This document shows positions 1 to 9,477 of a stretch of 64,000 nucleotides of DNA, piece by piece. The notes under the pieces were generated by a model. It searched no databases. It had not been told where the DNA came from and saw only the letters and a list, made by a program, of their open reading frames with translations. Position numbers and translations under genes: made by a program. Every line of letters starts with the position of its first letter. Position 1 is the stretch's first letter. Origin of the DNA: JAAYJT01 sp037446395 (lineage in GTDB: Bacteria > Bacteroidota > Bacteroidia > Bacteroidales > JAAYJT01); NCBI GenBank assembly GCA_037446395.1, contig JBBIIP010000005.1, positions 78,169 through 142,168 on the forward strand, in the 5' to 3' direction.

Positions 1-1839
1 GATGTTCAATTTCGACAAATCTTCTCTTACTTTTTCGGGGTTGGCGTTTGGTTTGTCAATTTTGTTGATTGCAAAAACCATCGGAATACCTGCTGCCTGG
101 GCATGGTTAATGGCTTCTTTGGTTTGGGGCATAACGGTATCGTCGGCAGCAATGACAATAATAGCAATGTCTGTAATTTTGGTTCCACGCGCGCGCATGG
201 CCGTGAACGCTTCGTGCCCGGGGGTGTCGAGAAACGTTATTTTCTTATTGTTTTCGAGCGTAACTTCATATGCACCAATATGTTGTGTAATACCCCCGGC
301 TTCGCCGGCAATTACATTGGCATGGCGAATATAGTCGAGTAATGATGTTTTGCCATGGTCAACATGGCCCATAACGGTTACTACCGGATGGCGTTCGATC
401 TGGTCTTCGGGATTATCGAGTTCGGAATCCAGAAGGGCTTCCTGCACATCTACACTGACAAAATCAACTGAGTATCCAAACTCTTCTGCCACCAGTACGA
501 GTGTTTCTGCATCGAGGCGCTGATTGATTGAAACTACGAGTCCAAGGCTGAAGCATGCTTGTATAATCTGATTCACTGAAACATTCATCATATTTGCAAG
601 TTCATTGGCTGTAACGAACTCTGTGACCTTCAATATTTTTTTATCGGTTTCAGCTTTTACGAGTTCTTCTTGCTTAATCTGGCTGATCATCAGACGTTTT
701 TCGCGGCGATATTTTGATGCCTTGGTCTTTCCGGCTGGGCTGAGGCGCTGGAGGGTTTCTCTGATCTGCCTCTGAATTTCTTCCTGGGTTGGTTCGACCT
801 TCTGTGCCTCATGTCCTCCCCTTCGATCAGTAGGTTTGACTTTTAATCTGTCGGTGTGTAATTGTTTTTCGTCAGTTGGTTGGTCTCCGGTTTGCTTTTT
901 TATGCGTTTGCGTTTCTTCTTTCGGTCGCTTGTCAATTTATTTTCGGTGGAGGAGGCGGCTGGTTTTTTGACATCAGGCTTTTTCATGCTATCGAGGTCA
1001 ATAGAACCTACAATGGTTAAGCCTTCGAGCACAATCTTTTTCCTGGTCAGAAATTTTGGATCCACCAACTCTTCAATGGCCACTTCTTCAGGAAATTCAA
1101 TATCGTTGTCTTCAGGTACCGGAATCGTTTTTTCGATCAGTGTGGGCACTGAAGGCTGGTCAGTAGAAATAACCTCCTGGGGAGGCGGAATGGGGGCCGT
1201 TACCTTTTTCCCTGACTTTTCTTTTCGCTCTTTTTCTTTTTCTGCTTTGGTTTTGCGATCAGGCTTTGTTTTCGTATTCAGGGCATCCAAATCAATCGTT
1301 CCAATAATTTTGAGTTGCGATTTTTCAGGTGCCACCACATGTATTTCTTGTTGTTCGCTGCTTTCTTGAGGTGGCTCGACATCTTTCTTTTTCTCCCCGA
1401 TAGCGGTAACAGCATCAACAACGCCTGCTTTGGGTGTTTTTCCGGGTTTGCTTTCAGGTTCAATGGCAACGGCAGGTTTTTGCTCTTTCGGGGCTTCCTG
1501 TTTCGGAATATCCGTCTTAATTGTTGCTTTTTCAGCAGGCTGGGCAGTGACAGACTTTATTAATATTTCTTCTTCTTCGGTGCTCTGTTTTCGGTCGCCG
1601 GTCGTTATCGTATGATGATGAATATACTCAAGGCCGATTTTTTTGGCCACTTCCTTAACATTCTTTTCAGACTGAAATTCCTTAACAAGCAAGGCATACA
1701 TATCAGAGCTAAGCTTGGTATTGGGATTATTTTCAATTTTAAAGCCTTTTTTAAACAGAAATTCCACAATGGTGGTAATCCCAATGTTGAATTCTTTTGC
1801 AGCCTTACTCAGCCTGACCGATAAATTGTCGTCCGCCAT
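1..1839 (-). CDS. infB: translation initiation factor IF-2, C-terminus cut by window edge
   Basis: IF-2 is the GTPase that places initiator tRNA on the 30S subunit. The gene begins at the ATG at 1839 (protein start MADDNLSVRLSKAAKEFNIG, the usual IF2_N helical domain) and is still open at base 1, so about 613 residues are visible. A long charged Lys/Glu/Pro-rich linker follows. The G domain begins near residue 490, with the P-loop GHVDHGKT encoded around 340-366. The rest of the G domain and domains III-IV lie outside the window. The start is 117 bases after the nusA stop in the same direction, the conserved rimP-nusA-infB order. The call is firm; only the far end is missing. Confidence 0.96.
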   Translation of the reverse strand, partial: MADDNLSVRLSKAAKEFNIGITTIVEFLFKKGFKIENNPNTKLSSDMYALLVKEFQSEKNVKEVAKKIGLEYIHHHTITTGDRKQSTEEEEILIKSVTAQPAEKATIKTDIPKQEAPKEQKPAVAIEPESKPGKTPKAGVVDAVTAIGEKKKDVEPPQESSEQQEIHVVAPEKSQLKIIGTIDLDALNTKTKPDRKTKAEKEKERKEKSGKKVTAPIPPPQEVISTDQPSVPTLIEKTIPVPEDNDIEFPEEVAIEELVDPKFLTRKKIVLEGLTIVGSIDLDSMKKPDVKKPAASSTENKLTSDRKKKRKRIKKQTGDQPTDEKQLHTDRLKVKPTDRRGGHEAQKVEPTQEEIQRQIRETLQRLSPAGKTKASKYRREKRLMISQIKQEELVKAETDKKILKVTEFVTANELANMMNVSVNQIIQACFSLGLVVSINQRLDAETLVLVAEEFGYSVDFVSVDVQEALLDSELDNPEDQIERHPVVTVMGHVDHGKTSLLDYIRHANVIAGEAGGITQHIGAYEVTLENNKKITFLDTPGHEAFTAMRARGTKITDIAIIVIAADDTVMPQTKEAINHAQAAGIPMVFAINKIDKPNANPEKVREDLSKLNI

Positions 1840-1956
1840 ATTATTCCTTATCCCTTGATAGTTTTGCCTTGTAAAATTATTGTTTTTATTTGTTGGCAGC
1901 AGTTGCTCATGAATGGATTCAGGAAATCCGCTGCATACTCCTGGCACAAATTAATT

Positions 1957-3192
1957 TCATTCAAATTCAGATTTTAAAATTCTAATTACCTCCTTAATGG
2001 TTTCTTCCTCCAGGTCAGTGCGTTTTACTAAGTCTTCGATGCTGAGGCTGAGTACGTTTTTAGCTGTATCGCATCCGATACTTTTGAGTTCATCAATTAT
2101 CCATTGATCAATTTCATCAGAAAACTCAACCAGGTCTACATCTTCATAGAATGATTCAGAATCGCGGTACACATCTATTTCATAGCCTGTAAGTTTACTG
2201 GCAAGTTTGATGTTAAATCCGCCTTTTCCGATGGCAAGAGAAACCTGGTCGGGTTTCATAATAACTTCAGCCCTTTTGTTGGACTCATCCAGGGTGATGG
2301 TAGTGACCTTTGCCGGACTCAGGGCTCGTTGAATGTAGAGCGATGGATTTGAGGTATAGTTTATTACGTCAATGTTTTCATTATGCAACTCGCGAACAAT
2401 TCCATGAATCCGGGAGCCTTTCATTCCCACACAAGCACCTACCGGATCAATGCGGTCGTCGTACGACTCAACGGCCACCTTTGCTCTCTCGCCAGGCACT
2501 CTCACAATATTTTTAATTGTGATGAGGCCATCAAAAACCTCGGGAACCTCAGACTCAAAAAGTCTTTCGAGAAAAACGGGGCTTGTGCGCGACAACACAA
2601 TTGCAGGGTTATTGTTTTTCATTTCAACCCGATCAACCACTGCGCGAATGGTGTCGCCTTTTCGATAGAAGTCGCTCGGAATCTGCTCAGATTTTGGCAA
2701 TAGTAGTTCGATATATTCGTCGTCGAGAATCATAATCTCCTTCTTCCACACCTGGTAAACTTCTCCGGATACAATTTCGCCAACTTTATCTTTATACTTT
2801 TTATAGATATTGTCTTTTTCATATTCCTGAATTTTAGAAATCAGATTTTGCCTGATCGCTAGAATTTCTCTTCGTCCGAAGTCGGACATTTTTATTTCTT
2901 GCGAAACCTCTTCCCCGATTTCAAAGTCCGGCTCTATCTTGATGGCGGCAGAATAAGCAATCTGGGTGTTTTCGTCTTCAACTTCTCCATCTTCGACAAT
3001 AATCCGGTTGCGCCAAATTTCAAGGTCGCCTTTATCAATGTTGACGATAATGTCGAAATTTTCGTCGCTGCCGTATTTCTTTGTGAGCATATGTCGGAAA
3101 ACATCTTCCAGAATACGCATCATGGTCTCGCGGTCAATATTTTTAAATTCCTTAAATTCGGAAAAGGTTTCGACCAAATTGATATGTTCCAT
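1957..3192 (-). CDS. nusA: transcription termination/antitermination factor NusA
   Basis: NusA binds RNA polymerase and nascent RNA to control pausing, termination and antitermination. The 411-residue product has the family order. An N-terminal polymerase-binding domain covers about 1-130. An S1 domain follows at about 135-200 (VGEIVSGEVYQVWKKEIMIL). Two KH domains follow, with the GMKGSRIHGIVRELHNE motif near 240 and the AIGKGGFNIKLASKLTGYEI motif near 315. The last 50 residues form a short helix-hairpin-helix-like tail, so the long AR repeats of E. coli NusA are absent, as is usual in Bacteroidota. It lies 24 bases after rimP and before infB. Confidence 0.96.
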   Translation of the reverse strand: MEHINLVETFSEFKEFKNIDRETMMRILEDVFRHMLTKKYGSDENFDIIVNIDKGDLEIWRNRIIVEDGEVEDENTQIAYSAAIKIEPDFEIGEEVSQEIKMSDFGRREILAIRQNLISKIQEYEKDNIYKKYKDKVGEIVSGEVYQVWKKEIMILDDEYIELLLPKSEQIPSDFYRKGDTIRAVVDRVEMKNNNPAIVLSRTSPVFLERLFESEVPEVFDGLITIKNIVRVPGERAKVAVESYDDRIDPVGACVGMKGSRIHGIVRELHNENIDVINYTSNPSLYIQRALSPAKVTTITLDESNKRAEVIMKPDQVSLAIGKGGFNIKLASKLTGYEIDVYRDSESFYEDVDLVEFSDEIDQWIIDELKSIGCDTAKNVLSLSIEDLVKRTDLEEETIKEVIRILKSEFE

Positions 3193-3216
3193 TTTAAATA
3201 ATATATTGATTAAGAG

Positions 3217-3675
3217 CTATTTAAAACTAATAATTCTTGTTGCTTTTTCTATTTCGGTGAAATTGAGTTCAATCGTTGAAGCGGTTAATGGTTTGCGGCT
3301 TTTTGAAGCCTGGGGAGCAATCGTGATTGAGATATTAGAAGTGTGTAACAAGGTTCCGGTGATTTTTTCGCCATTGGTCAACAAAATTTCCAAACTTTTT
3401 CCAATATTTTTAGGGAATTGCCTGGGTAATTTCATTGCCTTGTCAGCCCCTGAAGAGCTCACCTGAAGCTCGAAGTCTTCTTCATCTCGGTTGAGTTTTG
3501 ATTCGATCATGCGAGATAAAAAAACACAATCATCAACGGTGACATATTGATCTCCATCAATAAAAACCAAAATTTTGTTGATTGGCTTGATGATAATGTC
3601 GGTTGTAAAAAGATGGCTTCCTTTTAAGCCTTCTTCTATAATCCGTTCTATGGTATTTTTATCTATCATATTCAT
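3217..3675 (-). CDS. rimP: ribosome maturation factor RimP
   Basis: RimP assists late 30S subunit assembly. The 152-residue protein has the two-domain RimP layout: an N-terminal alpha/beta domain with DGDQYVTVDDCVFLSRMIES at about 55-75 and FELQVSSSGADKAM near 88-101, then an Sm-like C-terminal domain with ITGTLLHTSN. The ATG at 3675 is used; a second ATG two codons on (3669) is equally possible. It is first in the rimP-nusA-infB operon. A strong hairpin ends 11 bases before the start codon and a -7 box lies about 115 bases upstream, so the message has a structured leader. Confidence 0.93.
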   Translation of the reverse strand: MNMIDKNTIERIIEEGLKGSHLFTTDIIIKPINKILVFIDGDQYVTVDDCVFLSRMIESKLNRDEEDFELQVSSSGADKAMKLPRQFPKNIGKSLEILLTNGEKITGTLLHTSNISITIAPQASKSRKPLTASTIELNFTEIEKATRIISFK

Positions 3676-3686
3676 TTAATAAAACA

Positions 3687-3702
3687 GGGGACTTCTGTCC
3701 CC
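3687..3702 (-). promoter_or_regulatory. hairpin in the rimP leader
   Basis: A perfect inverted repeat, GGGGAC-AGAA-GTCCCC on the minus strand, has a 6-base-pair GC-rich stem and a 4-base loop. It ends 11 bases before the rimP ATG, where a ribosome binding site would lie. It has no U-run, so it does not look like a simple terminator. A role in rimP translation or attenuation is inferred; a structured rimP leader is known in Proteobacteria. Confidence 0.55.
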
Positions 3703-3789
3703 CATCACCTCGAATCTTTTCACCCGGCCTGAAGATTGGCACTTAATGGCCAAATAATCAGCAAAAAGGGTGTTCTGCTTTTCAGGGTG

Positions 3790-3797
3790 CAAAGATA
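3790..3797 (-). promoter_or_regulatory. -7 box of the rimP-nusA-infB promoter
   Basis: The minus strand reads TATCTTTG, a full match to the Bacteroidota -7 consensus TAnnTTTG. A TTTG lies 15 bases further upstream (3813-3816), a little closer than the usual spacing. The implied transcription start near 3784 gives a leader of about 110 bases ahead of rimP. Confidence 0.55.
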
Positions 3798-3972
3798 ATG
3801 CTTTTTCTTTTACAAATAACACTAGGATCATGTTGTTTTTTCTATATCTCTCTTGTATTCTCGCAACAATATCCGAATTAAAACCAATGCCTAAATCGTT
3901 CATTCTATAAATTAATGTAATTTTAGCCCTTATAAATTTTACTCATGTTTTGTATCAGTTATTCCTAAATCA

Positions 3973-5487
3973 ATGATTAAACCACGACTGAGTTTCTGGC
4001 AAATTTGGAACATGAGCTTCGGGTTCCTTGGCATCCAATTTGGATTTGCCCTTCAGAACGCTAATGTCAGCAGGATATTTGAGACACTTGGAGCAAGCAT
4101 CGACAGCATTCCAATACTCTGGATTGCTGCGCCAGTAACCGGGCTTATCGTTCAACCGATCATCGGGCACATGAGCGATAACACCTGGACCCGCCTTGGG
4201 CGTCGTCGCCCTTTCTTCCTGGTTGGGGCAATTCTTGCATCGCTGGCGCTGCTTGTGATGCCAAACTCGCCTGTGTTGTGGGTGGCCGCAGGGATGTTGT
4301 GGATTATGGACGCGAGCATTAATATCTCGATGGAGCCTTTTCGTGCATTTGTGGGAGACATGCTATTACCGGAACAAAGAACCAAGGGTTTTGCCATGCA
4401 GAGCTTTTTTATTGGAACAGGTGCGGTTATTGCTTCGGCATTGCCTTACATTCTGACCAATTGGCTGGATGTTCCAAACACTGCTCCCGAAGGCATGATT
4501 CCACTTTCGGTAAAATATTCATTTTATATTGGTGGGGCGATATTTTTCCTGGCAGTTCTCTGGACAGTAATCAGCACCAGGGAGTATTCACCAGACCAGC
4601 TCAAAGCATTTGAAGCATCCGAAAAAAGCATCTCAGGGGTTATTCATGCACATGAACACGATGAAATACTTCCTGCATCGCGCTTTATATATAGCAGTTG
4701 GGTTTGGGTCACTGCAGGGATATTTACTTCGTTGATCGTGTTTTATTTCAAATTTAAATCCGAGGTATATATTCTAACGATAGGCATCACCCTGTTTGGA
4801 GTTATTCAATTAATCACAGGCCTTTTAATCCGGGCAAACCAAAGAAAAAATGGTTTTGTGGTAGTTATAAATGATCTTTTCAGGATGCCCAAAGCCATGG
4901 CACAGCTGGCTGTGGTTCAATTTTTTTCGTGGTTCGCCCTATTTGCCATGTGGATTTATACGACATCGGCAGTTACCGATCATATCTTCGGCGCCCACGA
5001 CACCGCCTCGAAAGTTTATAATGAGGGGGCAAATTGGGTGGGAGTTATGTTTGCAGCCTATAATGGATTTGCAGCCCTGGTGGCCTTTTTATTGCCTGTA
5101 ATTGCGCGATACACCAATCGCCGGATTACGCACATGATTTCGCTGATTGCAGGTGGATTGGGATTGATTTCAATTTACTTCATTAAAGATCCTAACCTGC
5201 TGATAATTTCGATGTTAGGAGTTGGGTTGGCCTGGGCTAGTATTTTGTCAATGCCTTATGCTATTTTAACGGGTTCTTTGCCGGCCCACAAAATGGGTAC
5301 TTATATGGGAATATTTAACTTTTTTATTGTGATACCGCAGATATTAGCAGCCAGCATTTTGGGTTTTTTTGTCAGCAATATCGCCGGAGGCCATGCAATT
5401 TATGCACTTATTCTTGGCGGCTGCTCACTGTTTCTTTCAGCTTTCCTGGTTCTGTTCGTTCACGATGCCGATGAAAAACAAAAATAA
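3973..5487 (+). CDS. MFS sugar transporter of the SLC45/GPH type (maltose/maltodextrin likely)
   Basis: A 504-residue membrane protein with about 12 predicted membrane spans. The N-terminal half carries GHMSDNTWTRLGRRRPFFLV, the loop 2-3 motif seen in SLC45 and glycoside/pentoside/hexuronide symporters. A cytoplasmic linker (about 205-235) separates the halves, and PYAILTGSLPAHKMGTYMGI lies near 425-445. Families of this type move disaccharides with a cation. Malto-oligosaccharide as substrate is inferred from the next gene, malQ, 13 bases downstream, and from three GH13 enzymes nearby. It opens the sugar operon. No SusC/SusD pair is present in the window. No clear TAnnTTTG promoter was found upstream. 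Confidence 0.85.
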   Translation: MIKPRLSFWQIWNMSFGFLGIQFGFALQNANVSRIFETLGASIDSIPILWIAAPVTGLIVQPIIGHMSDNTWTRLGRRRPFFLVGAILASLALLVMPNSPVLWVAAGMLWIMDASINISMEPFRAFVGDMLLPEQRTKGFAMQSFFIGTGAVIASALPYILTNWLDVPNTAPEGMIPLSVKYSFYIGGAIFFLAVLWTVISTREYSPDQLKAFEASEKSISGVIHAHEHDEILPASRFIYSSWVWVTAGIFTSLIVFYFKFKSEVYILTIGITLFGVIQLITGLLIRANQRKNGFVVVINDLFRMPKAMAQLAVVQFFSWFALFAMWIYTTSAVTDHIFGAHDTASKVYNEGANWVGVMFAAYNGFAALVAFLLPVIARYTNRRITHMISLIAGGLGLISIYFIKDPNLLIISMLGVGLAWASILSMPYAILTGSLPAHKMGTYMGIFNFFIVIPQILAASILGFFVSNIAGGHAIYALILGGCSLFLSAFLVLFVHDADEKQK

Positions 5488-5500
5488 TACTTGAAAAACT

Positions 5501-6991
5501 ATGAAACTCAAACGTAGTAGCGGAATACTCTTACACATCACTTCGTTGCCCGGAAAATTTGGAATTGGTAATTTCGGGGAAGAGGCATATCGCTTTGTTG
5601 ATTTTTTAATTGCAGCGCGACAGTCGGTATGGCAATTGTTGCCACTTGGACATACCGGCTATGGCGACTCACCCTATCAGTGTTATTCGGCCTTTGCTGG
5701 AAACCCTTTGCTTATAGACCCCGAAATGCTTGTAAAATCGGGCTGGTTAGATGCAAAGGAACTAAAAACCAATCAAAATTTTTCCGAAAGCGAAGTCGAG
5801 TTTGGAAAAGTTTCTGAATTCACCAATTCATTGCTGCGAAAAGCTGCTTTGGCATTTATTGCAGGTGCTGATCTGGTCGAGAAGACCAAATTCAAAGTAT
5901 TCTGCAAAGAAAACCGGTTTTGGCTGAGCGATTATGCAGTGTTCATGTCGGTGAAGCAACATTACAACGGAAAACCCTGGTGGGAATGGGACCGAGAAAT
6001 CAAGCTGCGCAAGGGTAAAAGTTTTGATCAGCTCATTCATGACCTTAAAGACCAGGCGAACATATACAAGGTGATACAATTCTTTTTTTACGACCAGTGG
6101 GGTGCGCTAAAATCCTATGCCAATCGAAACGGAGTGAAAGTGATAGGCGATATACCCCTTTACATTGCCCACGATAGTGCCGATGTGTGGTGCCATCCTG
6201 AGAACTTTTGGTTTGATGAAGAGTTGTTTCCAGTAAGAGTGGCTGGTGTTCCCCCAGACTATTTCAGCGAAACAGGTCAATTATGGGGCAATCCTCTTTA
6301 TAATTGGAAGCAATTGGAAGATGATGATTTTGATTGGTGGGTTGAACGAGTGAAAGCCAACCTTTTTCTCTACGACATCCTACGCATTGATCACTTCAGA
6401 GGATTGGCTGCATACTGGGCTGTTCCTTTTGGCGAAAAAACCGCCGTAAAAGGAGAATGGCTGCCTGCTCCTGGGAAGAAACTGTTAGATACGATCTCTC
6501 GAAGGCTTGGCGATCTGCCTATTATCGCGGAAGACCTGGGAGTTATTACTTACGACGTGGAAGAGCTCAGAGACTCAAACAAGCTACCAGGAATGAAGAT
6601 ACTCCAATTTGCTTTCGATTCGGAAGAAGAAAATGACTTTTTGCCACACACATATCCGAGAAATTGCATTGTTTATACCGGAACACACGATAACGACACT
6701 TCATTTGGCTGGTACAAGTCAAGCAAGGAGCAGGATAAAGCCGTGATGCGCGAATACTTTAATCCCGATGAATATGATATCAGTTGGTCATTCATCAAAC
6801 TTGCCTGGTCATCGGTTGCCGATTTGGCCATTGCACCGCTGCAAGATGTGCTGAGATTGGGATCAGAAGCAAGAATGAACCTGCCTGGCAAAGCATCCGG
6901 ATACTGGAAATGGAGATTCAAACCCGGTGACATAAAGCAGGAGCACATCCTTAAACTCGCAAAAATCACGAAAACTTTCGGACGAATTTAA
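5501..6991 (+). CDS. malQ: 4-alpha-glucanotransferase (amylomaltase), GH77
   Basis: Amylomaltase transfers 4-alpha-glucan segments between maltodextrins and releases glucose, letting the cell use short maltodextrins. The 496-residue length and the opening KRSSGILLHITSLPGKFGIG are typical of the compact bacterial enzyme. The three catalytic acids are visible: nucleophile D297 in LRIDHFRG, acid/base E344 in IIAEDLG, and D397 in GTHDNDT. There is no signal peptide, so it acts in the cytoplasm. It follows the transporter by 13 bases, so the two are almost surely co-transcribed and the transporter would supply its substrate. Confidence 0.95.
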   Translation: MKLKRSSGILLHITSLPGKFGIGNFGEEAYRFVDFLIAARQSVWQLLPLGHTGYGDSPYQCYSAFAGNPLLIDPEMLVKSGWLDAKELKTNQNFSESEVEFGKVSEFTNSLLRKAALAFIAGADLVEKTKFKVFCKENRFWLSDYAVFMSVKQHYNGKPWWEWDREIKLRKGKSFDQLIHDLKDQANIYKVIQFFFYDQWGALKSYANRNGVKVIGDIPLYIAHDSADVWCHPENFWFDEELFPVRVAGVPPDYFSETGQLWGNPLYNWKQLEDDDFDWWVERVKANLFLYDILRIDHFRGLAAYWAVPFGEKTAVKGEWLPAPGKKLLDTISRRLGDLPIIAEDLGVITYDVEELRDSNKLPGMKILQFAFDSEEENDFLPHTYPRNCIVYTGTHDNDTSFGWYKSSKEQDKAVMREYFNPDEYDISWSFIKLAWSSVADLAIAPLQDVLRLGSEARMNLPGKASGYWKWRFKPGDIKQEHILKLAKITKTFGRI

Positions 6992-7023
6992 TTTGTATTG
7001 TTTTACTACCTAAAACTAACGAG

Positions 7024-8127
7024 ATGCAACAAGTTGAAATAGTTAAAAACGCATGTCAGCGCCTAAAGTATCATAATCAATCTTATCGGATCTTGGCCGG
7101 TTTCGATGGATTTGTAGATGAAATCATTCACGTTGTGGATAAAAGACAAGACGCCAGGCATTTCAAACGCATTGAAACCATCGAGGCTTTCTCAATACGA
7201 CTTGCTTCTTATGCTGGATTAAGCGGGAACATTGAGCTGGTTCAGCTGGAGGAAAAACTCGGAGGAAATGGGCCAATTTATGCCAATATGCTGCTTGCCC
7301 AAGGCCATAAAGTCGTTTATATAGGAGCCTTAGGAGAGGGGGATATTCATCCGGTTTTTCGTGAATTTGCCGGAAAATGCGAAAAGGTTATTTCTATGGC
7401 CATTCCAGCTCACACCGACGCCCTCGAGTTTTTCGATGGTAAAATAATGTTGGGCAAGATGAATCGGCTTGAAGATATTAGCTGGAATAATTTACTAAAA
7501 TACACCTCCATAGCTGAATTAGAGGATCTAATCAAGGTTACGCAACTGGTGGCTTTCAATAACTGGACCATGCTCGGAAACATGAACAGCATTTTGCTGG
7601 GATTCAACGCCATATTCGAAAAACTTAATTCAAAACCTGATATTTTCATTGACCTGGCAGACCCCTCGAAGCGAACCCATGAAGACATTGCCTACGTTCT
7701 TGAAATTTTAAGCCAGATGCACACAAATGTAATTCTGAGCATGAACCTGAATGAGTCTTCAATAATTGCATCTGTGTTAGGAGTATTAGATAAAGAAGCG
7801 AAGAACAGGGCTGAAAAAATTCGCAGTCAACTGGGTCTGGCTGCTGTAGTAATACACCCGGTTGATGGCGCTGCTGTTGCCACCAAAGAGTCTGTGTTCT
7901 GGATCAAAGGGCCTTACACATCAGCCCCGTTCCTGACTACTGGTGCTGGCGATAACTTCAACGCCGGATTCAGCCATGCCTGGGCCAATGGGCTGTCTCC
8001 TGCAGAATGTTGTGCTGCAGGCGTTTGTACTTCGGGCTACTATGTACGCAACGGCTATTCGCCCAACAAGGAACAGCTCGGCAATTTTATGGCTTCCTGG
8101 GCAGATAACGGATGTGGAGACATCTGA
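7024..8127 (+). CDS. PfkB-family carbohydrate kinase
   Basis: A 367-residue sugar kinase of the ribokinase/PfkB fold. Seen are the substrate-side motif LAGFDGFVDE near 24-33, the GGNGPIYANMLLAQGHKVVYIGALG segment at 80-104 (given here in parts: GGNGPIYAN, then VYIGALG), and the C-terminal signature TTGAGDNFNAGF with the catalytic base D310. It lies 32 bases after malQ in the same direction. The obvious role is to phosphorylate a monosaccharide made by the operon, possibly glucose or fructose, but the specificity cannot be read from the sequence. The family also includes nucleoside kinases, which the context makes less likely. Confidence 0.85.
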   Translation: MQQVEIVKNACQRLKYHNQSYRILAGFDGFVDEIIHVVDKRQDARHFKRIETIEAFSIRLASYAGLSGNIELVQLEEKLGGNGPIYANMLLAQGHKVVYIGALGEGDIHPVFREFAGKCEKVISMAIPAHTDALEFFDGKIMLGKMNRLEDISWNNLLKYTSIAELEDLIKVTQLVAFNNWTMLGNMNSILLGFNAIFEKLNSKPDIFIDLADPSKRTHEDIAYVLEILSQMHTNVILSMNLNESSIIASVLGVLDKEAKNRAEKIRSQLGLAAVVIHPVDGAAVATKESVFWIKGPYTSAPFLTTGAGDNFNAGFSHAWANGLSPAECCAAGVCTSGYYVRNGYSPNKEQLGNFMASWADNGCGDI

Positions 8128-8163
8128 ACCAATTTGCAATGATTGTGTTGTTAATATGTATTG

Positions 8164-9429
8164 ATGTCTATACATTATTCTCAAATGACTGGAACCAAAA
8201 CCCTCGCTTTTCGATTTCTTTTGGTCGTTCTGATGGTTTCATTACAAAGCAGGGTTGTTGGACAATTTATTGGCTTTGAGATTAGCAGCGAGCGAAAAAG
8301 CTGGTCCTTCCCTTTTGAAAGTTATAACAACCTGATAGTTGTGCCTGTCATACTCAATCATAAGCTTCCCTTGATGTTTATTCTCGATTCCGGAGTGCGT
8401 ACAACACTTCTGACCGACCGGACAATCAGCGACTTAATAAATGTTTCCTATGATCGGTCGGTCACAATCATTGGAGCCGGAAGGGTAAGAGAAATCAATG
8501 CCTATGTGGCAAGTAATGTGTCGCTATCGTTGCCTGGAATTGAAGGCAAAGGTCAGTCGCTGATTGTTCTCGAAGAAGACTACCTTGAACTGCGTGATCA
8601 TCTTGGAGCCAATGTGCACGGCATACTTGGGTATGAATTTTTCAATGCGTTTGTTGTTAGCATTGATTATTTTCAAAAGATGATTACTGTAACCGAGTCA
8701 AATCGTTTCAAACCGCCAAAAAGTTTTACCGCAATTCCTTTTCAGCTTATGCAGGCAAGACCTTATATCACTGCGCAAATTCTCCAATCAGACGGATCTA
8801 CATTTAATGCAAGGCTGCTGATTGATTCTGGGGCAAGCCATGCATTATTGCTAGAATATGATACTGACAGCAATATCATCATGCCCGATTACAAATTTGA
8901 AACCCTAATCGGCCGTGGCTTGGGCGGAGAATTGCACGGCTTTTACAGCCGACTCCCTGCAATTAAAATTGATAAATTTACTTTCACCGATTTGCTCGTT
9001 TCATATACCGAAGATTATTCAGAGCCGGAAGTTGTTAGCCTCACCCAAAGAAACGGGAGCATTGGAGGTGATTTGTTGAGTCGGTTCACAACGATTTTCG
9101 ACTACTCAAATGAGATGCTCTACCTGCGAAAAAACCTGAACTACAGAAACCACTTCGAATATAACATGAGTGGTATCGAGCTGGTAGTGAAGGGTTTTAA
9201 GTTTGAGACAAAGGAAGTGATAAAGGTAATTAAAAATTCTCCGGCTGAGCGGGCAGGCGTTTTGCAAGGCGACATCCTGATTTCGGTTAATGGTATGCTA
9301 CTGCGCGATATGACCCTGAGCGATGTTAATTATTACTTCAGGGTGAAGCCTGGAAAAAAATTAAACCTTTTATTGGAGCGGAATGGGAAGAAAATGCGAA
9401 TTAAACTTAGACTCGAAAGGCTCGTTTGA
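8164..9429 (+). CDS. exported retropepsin-like aspartyl protease with C-terminal PDZ domain
   Basis: About 421 residues. A hydrophobic signal segment (AFRFLLVVLMVSLQSRVVGQ) suggests export. The body has two aspartyl-protease half-domains, each with a catalytic Asp: ILDSGVRTTLL (D near 75) and LIDSGASHALL (D near 221). A PDZ domain fills about 335-410, with NSPAERAGVLQGDILISVNG. Family proteins are membrane or periplasmic proteases with unknown targets. It sits 36 bases after the PfkB kinase and 48 bases before an amylase, inside the sugar operon, so it may process or control an exported partner. A TTG at 8161 and an ATG at 8185 are alternative starts; the latter gives the cleanest signal peptide. 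Confidence 0.82.
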   Translation: MSIHYSQMTGTKTLAFRFLLVVLMVSLQSRVVGQFIGFEISSERKSWSFPFESYNNLIVVPVILNHKLPLMFILDSGVRTTLLTDRTISDLINVSYDRSVTIIGAGRVREINAYVASNVSLSLPGIEGKGQSLIVLEEDYLELRDHLGANVHGILGYEFFNAFVVSIDYFQKMITVTESNRFKPPKSFTAIPFQLMQARPYITAQILQSDGSTFNARLLIDSGASHALLLEYDTDSNIIMPDYKFETLIGRGLGGELHGFYSRLPAIKIDKFTFTDLLVSYTEDYSEPEVVSLTQRNGSIGGDLLSRFTTIFDYSNEMLYLRKNLNYRNHFEYNMSGIELVVKGFKFETKEVIKVIKNSPAERAGVLQGDILISVNGMLLRDMTLSDVNYYFRVKPGKKLNLLLERNGKKMRIKLRLERLV

Positions 9430-9477
9430 TTCATAATTCTTTATGGCCTTACATTTACAGTGTCAAATCAAAAAAGT

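Noticed and set aside
3676..3903. A 75-codon minus-strand frame ending just before rimP
   Set aside because: The consensus -7 box and the leader hairpin lie inside it, and the protein resembles no family; it is better read as rimP leader.
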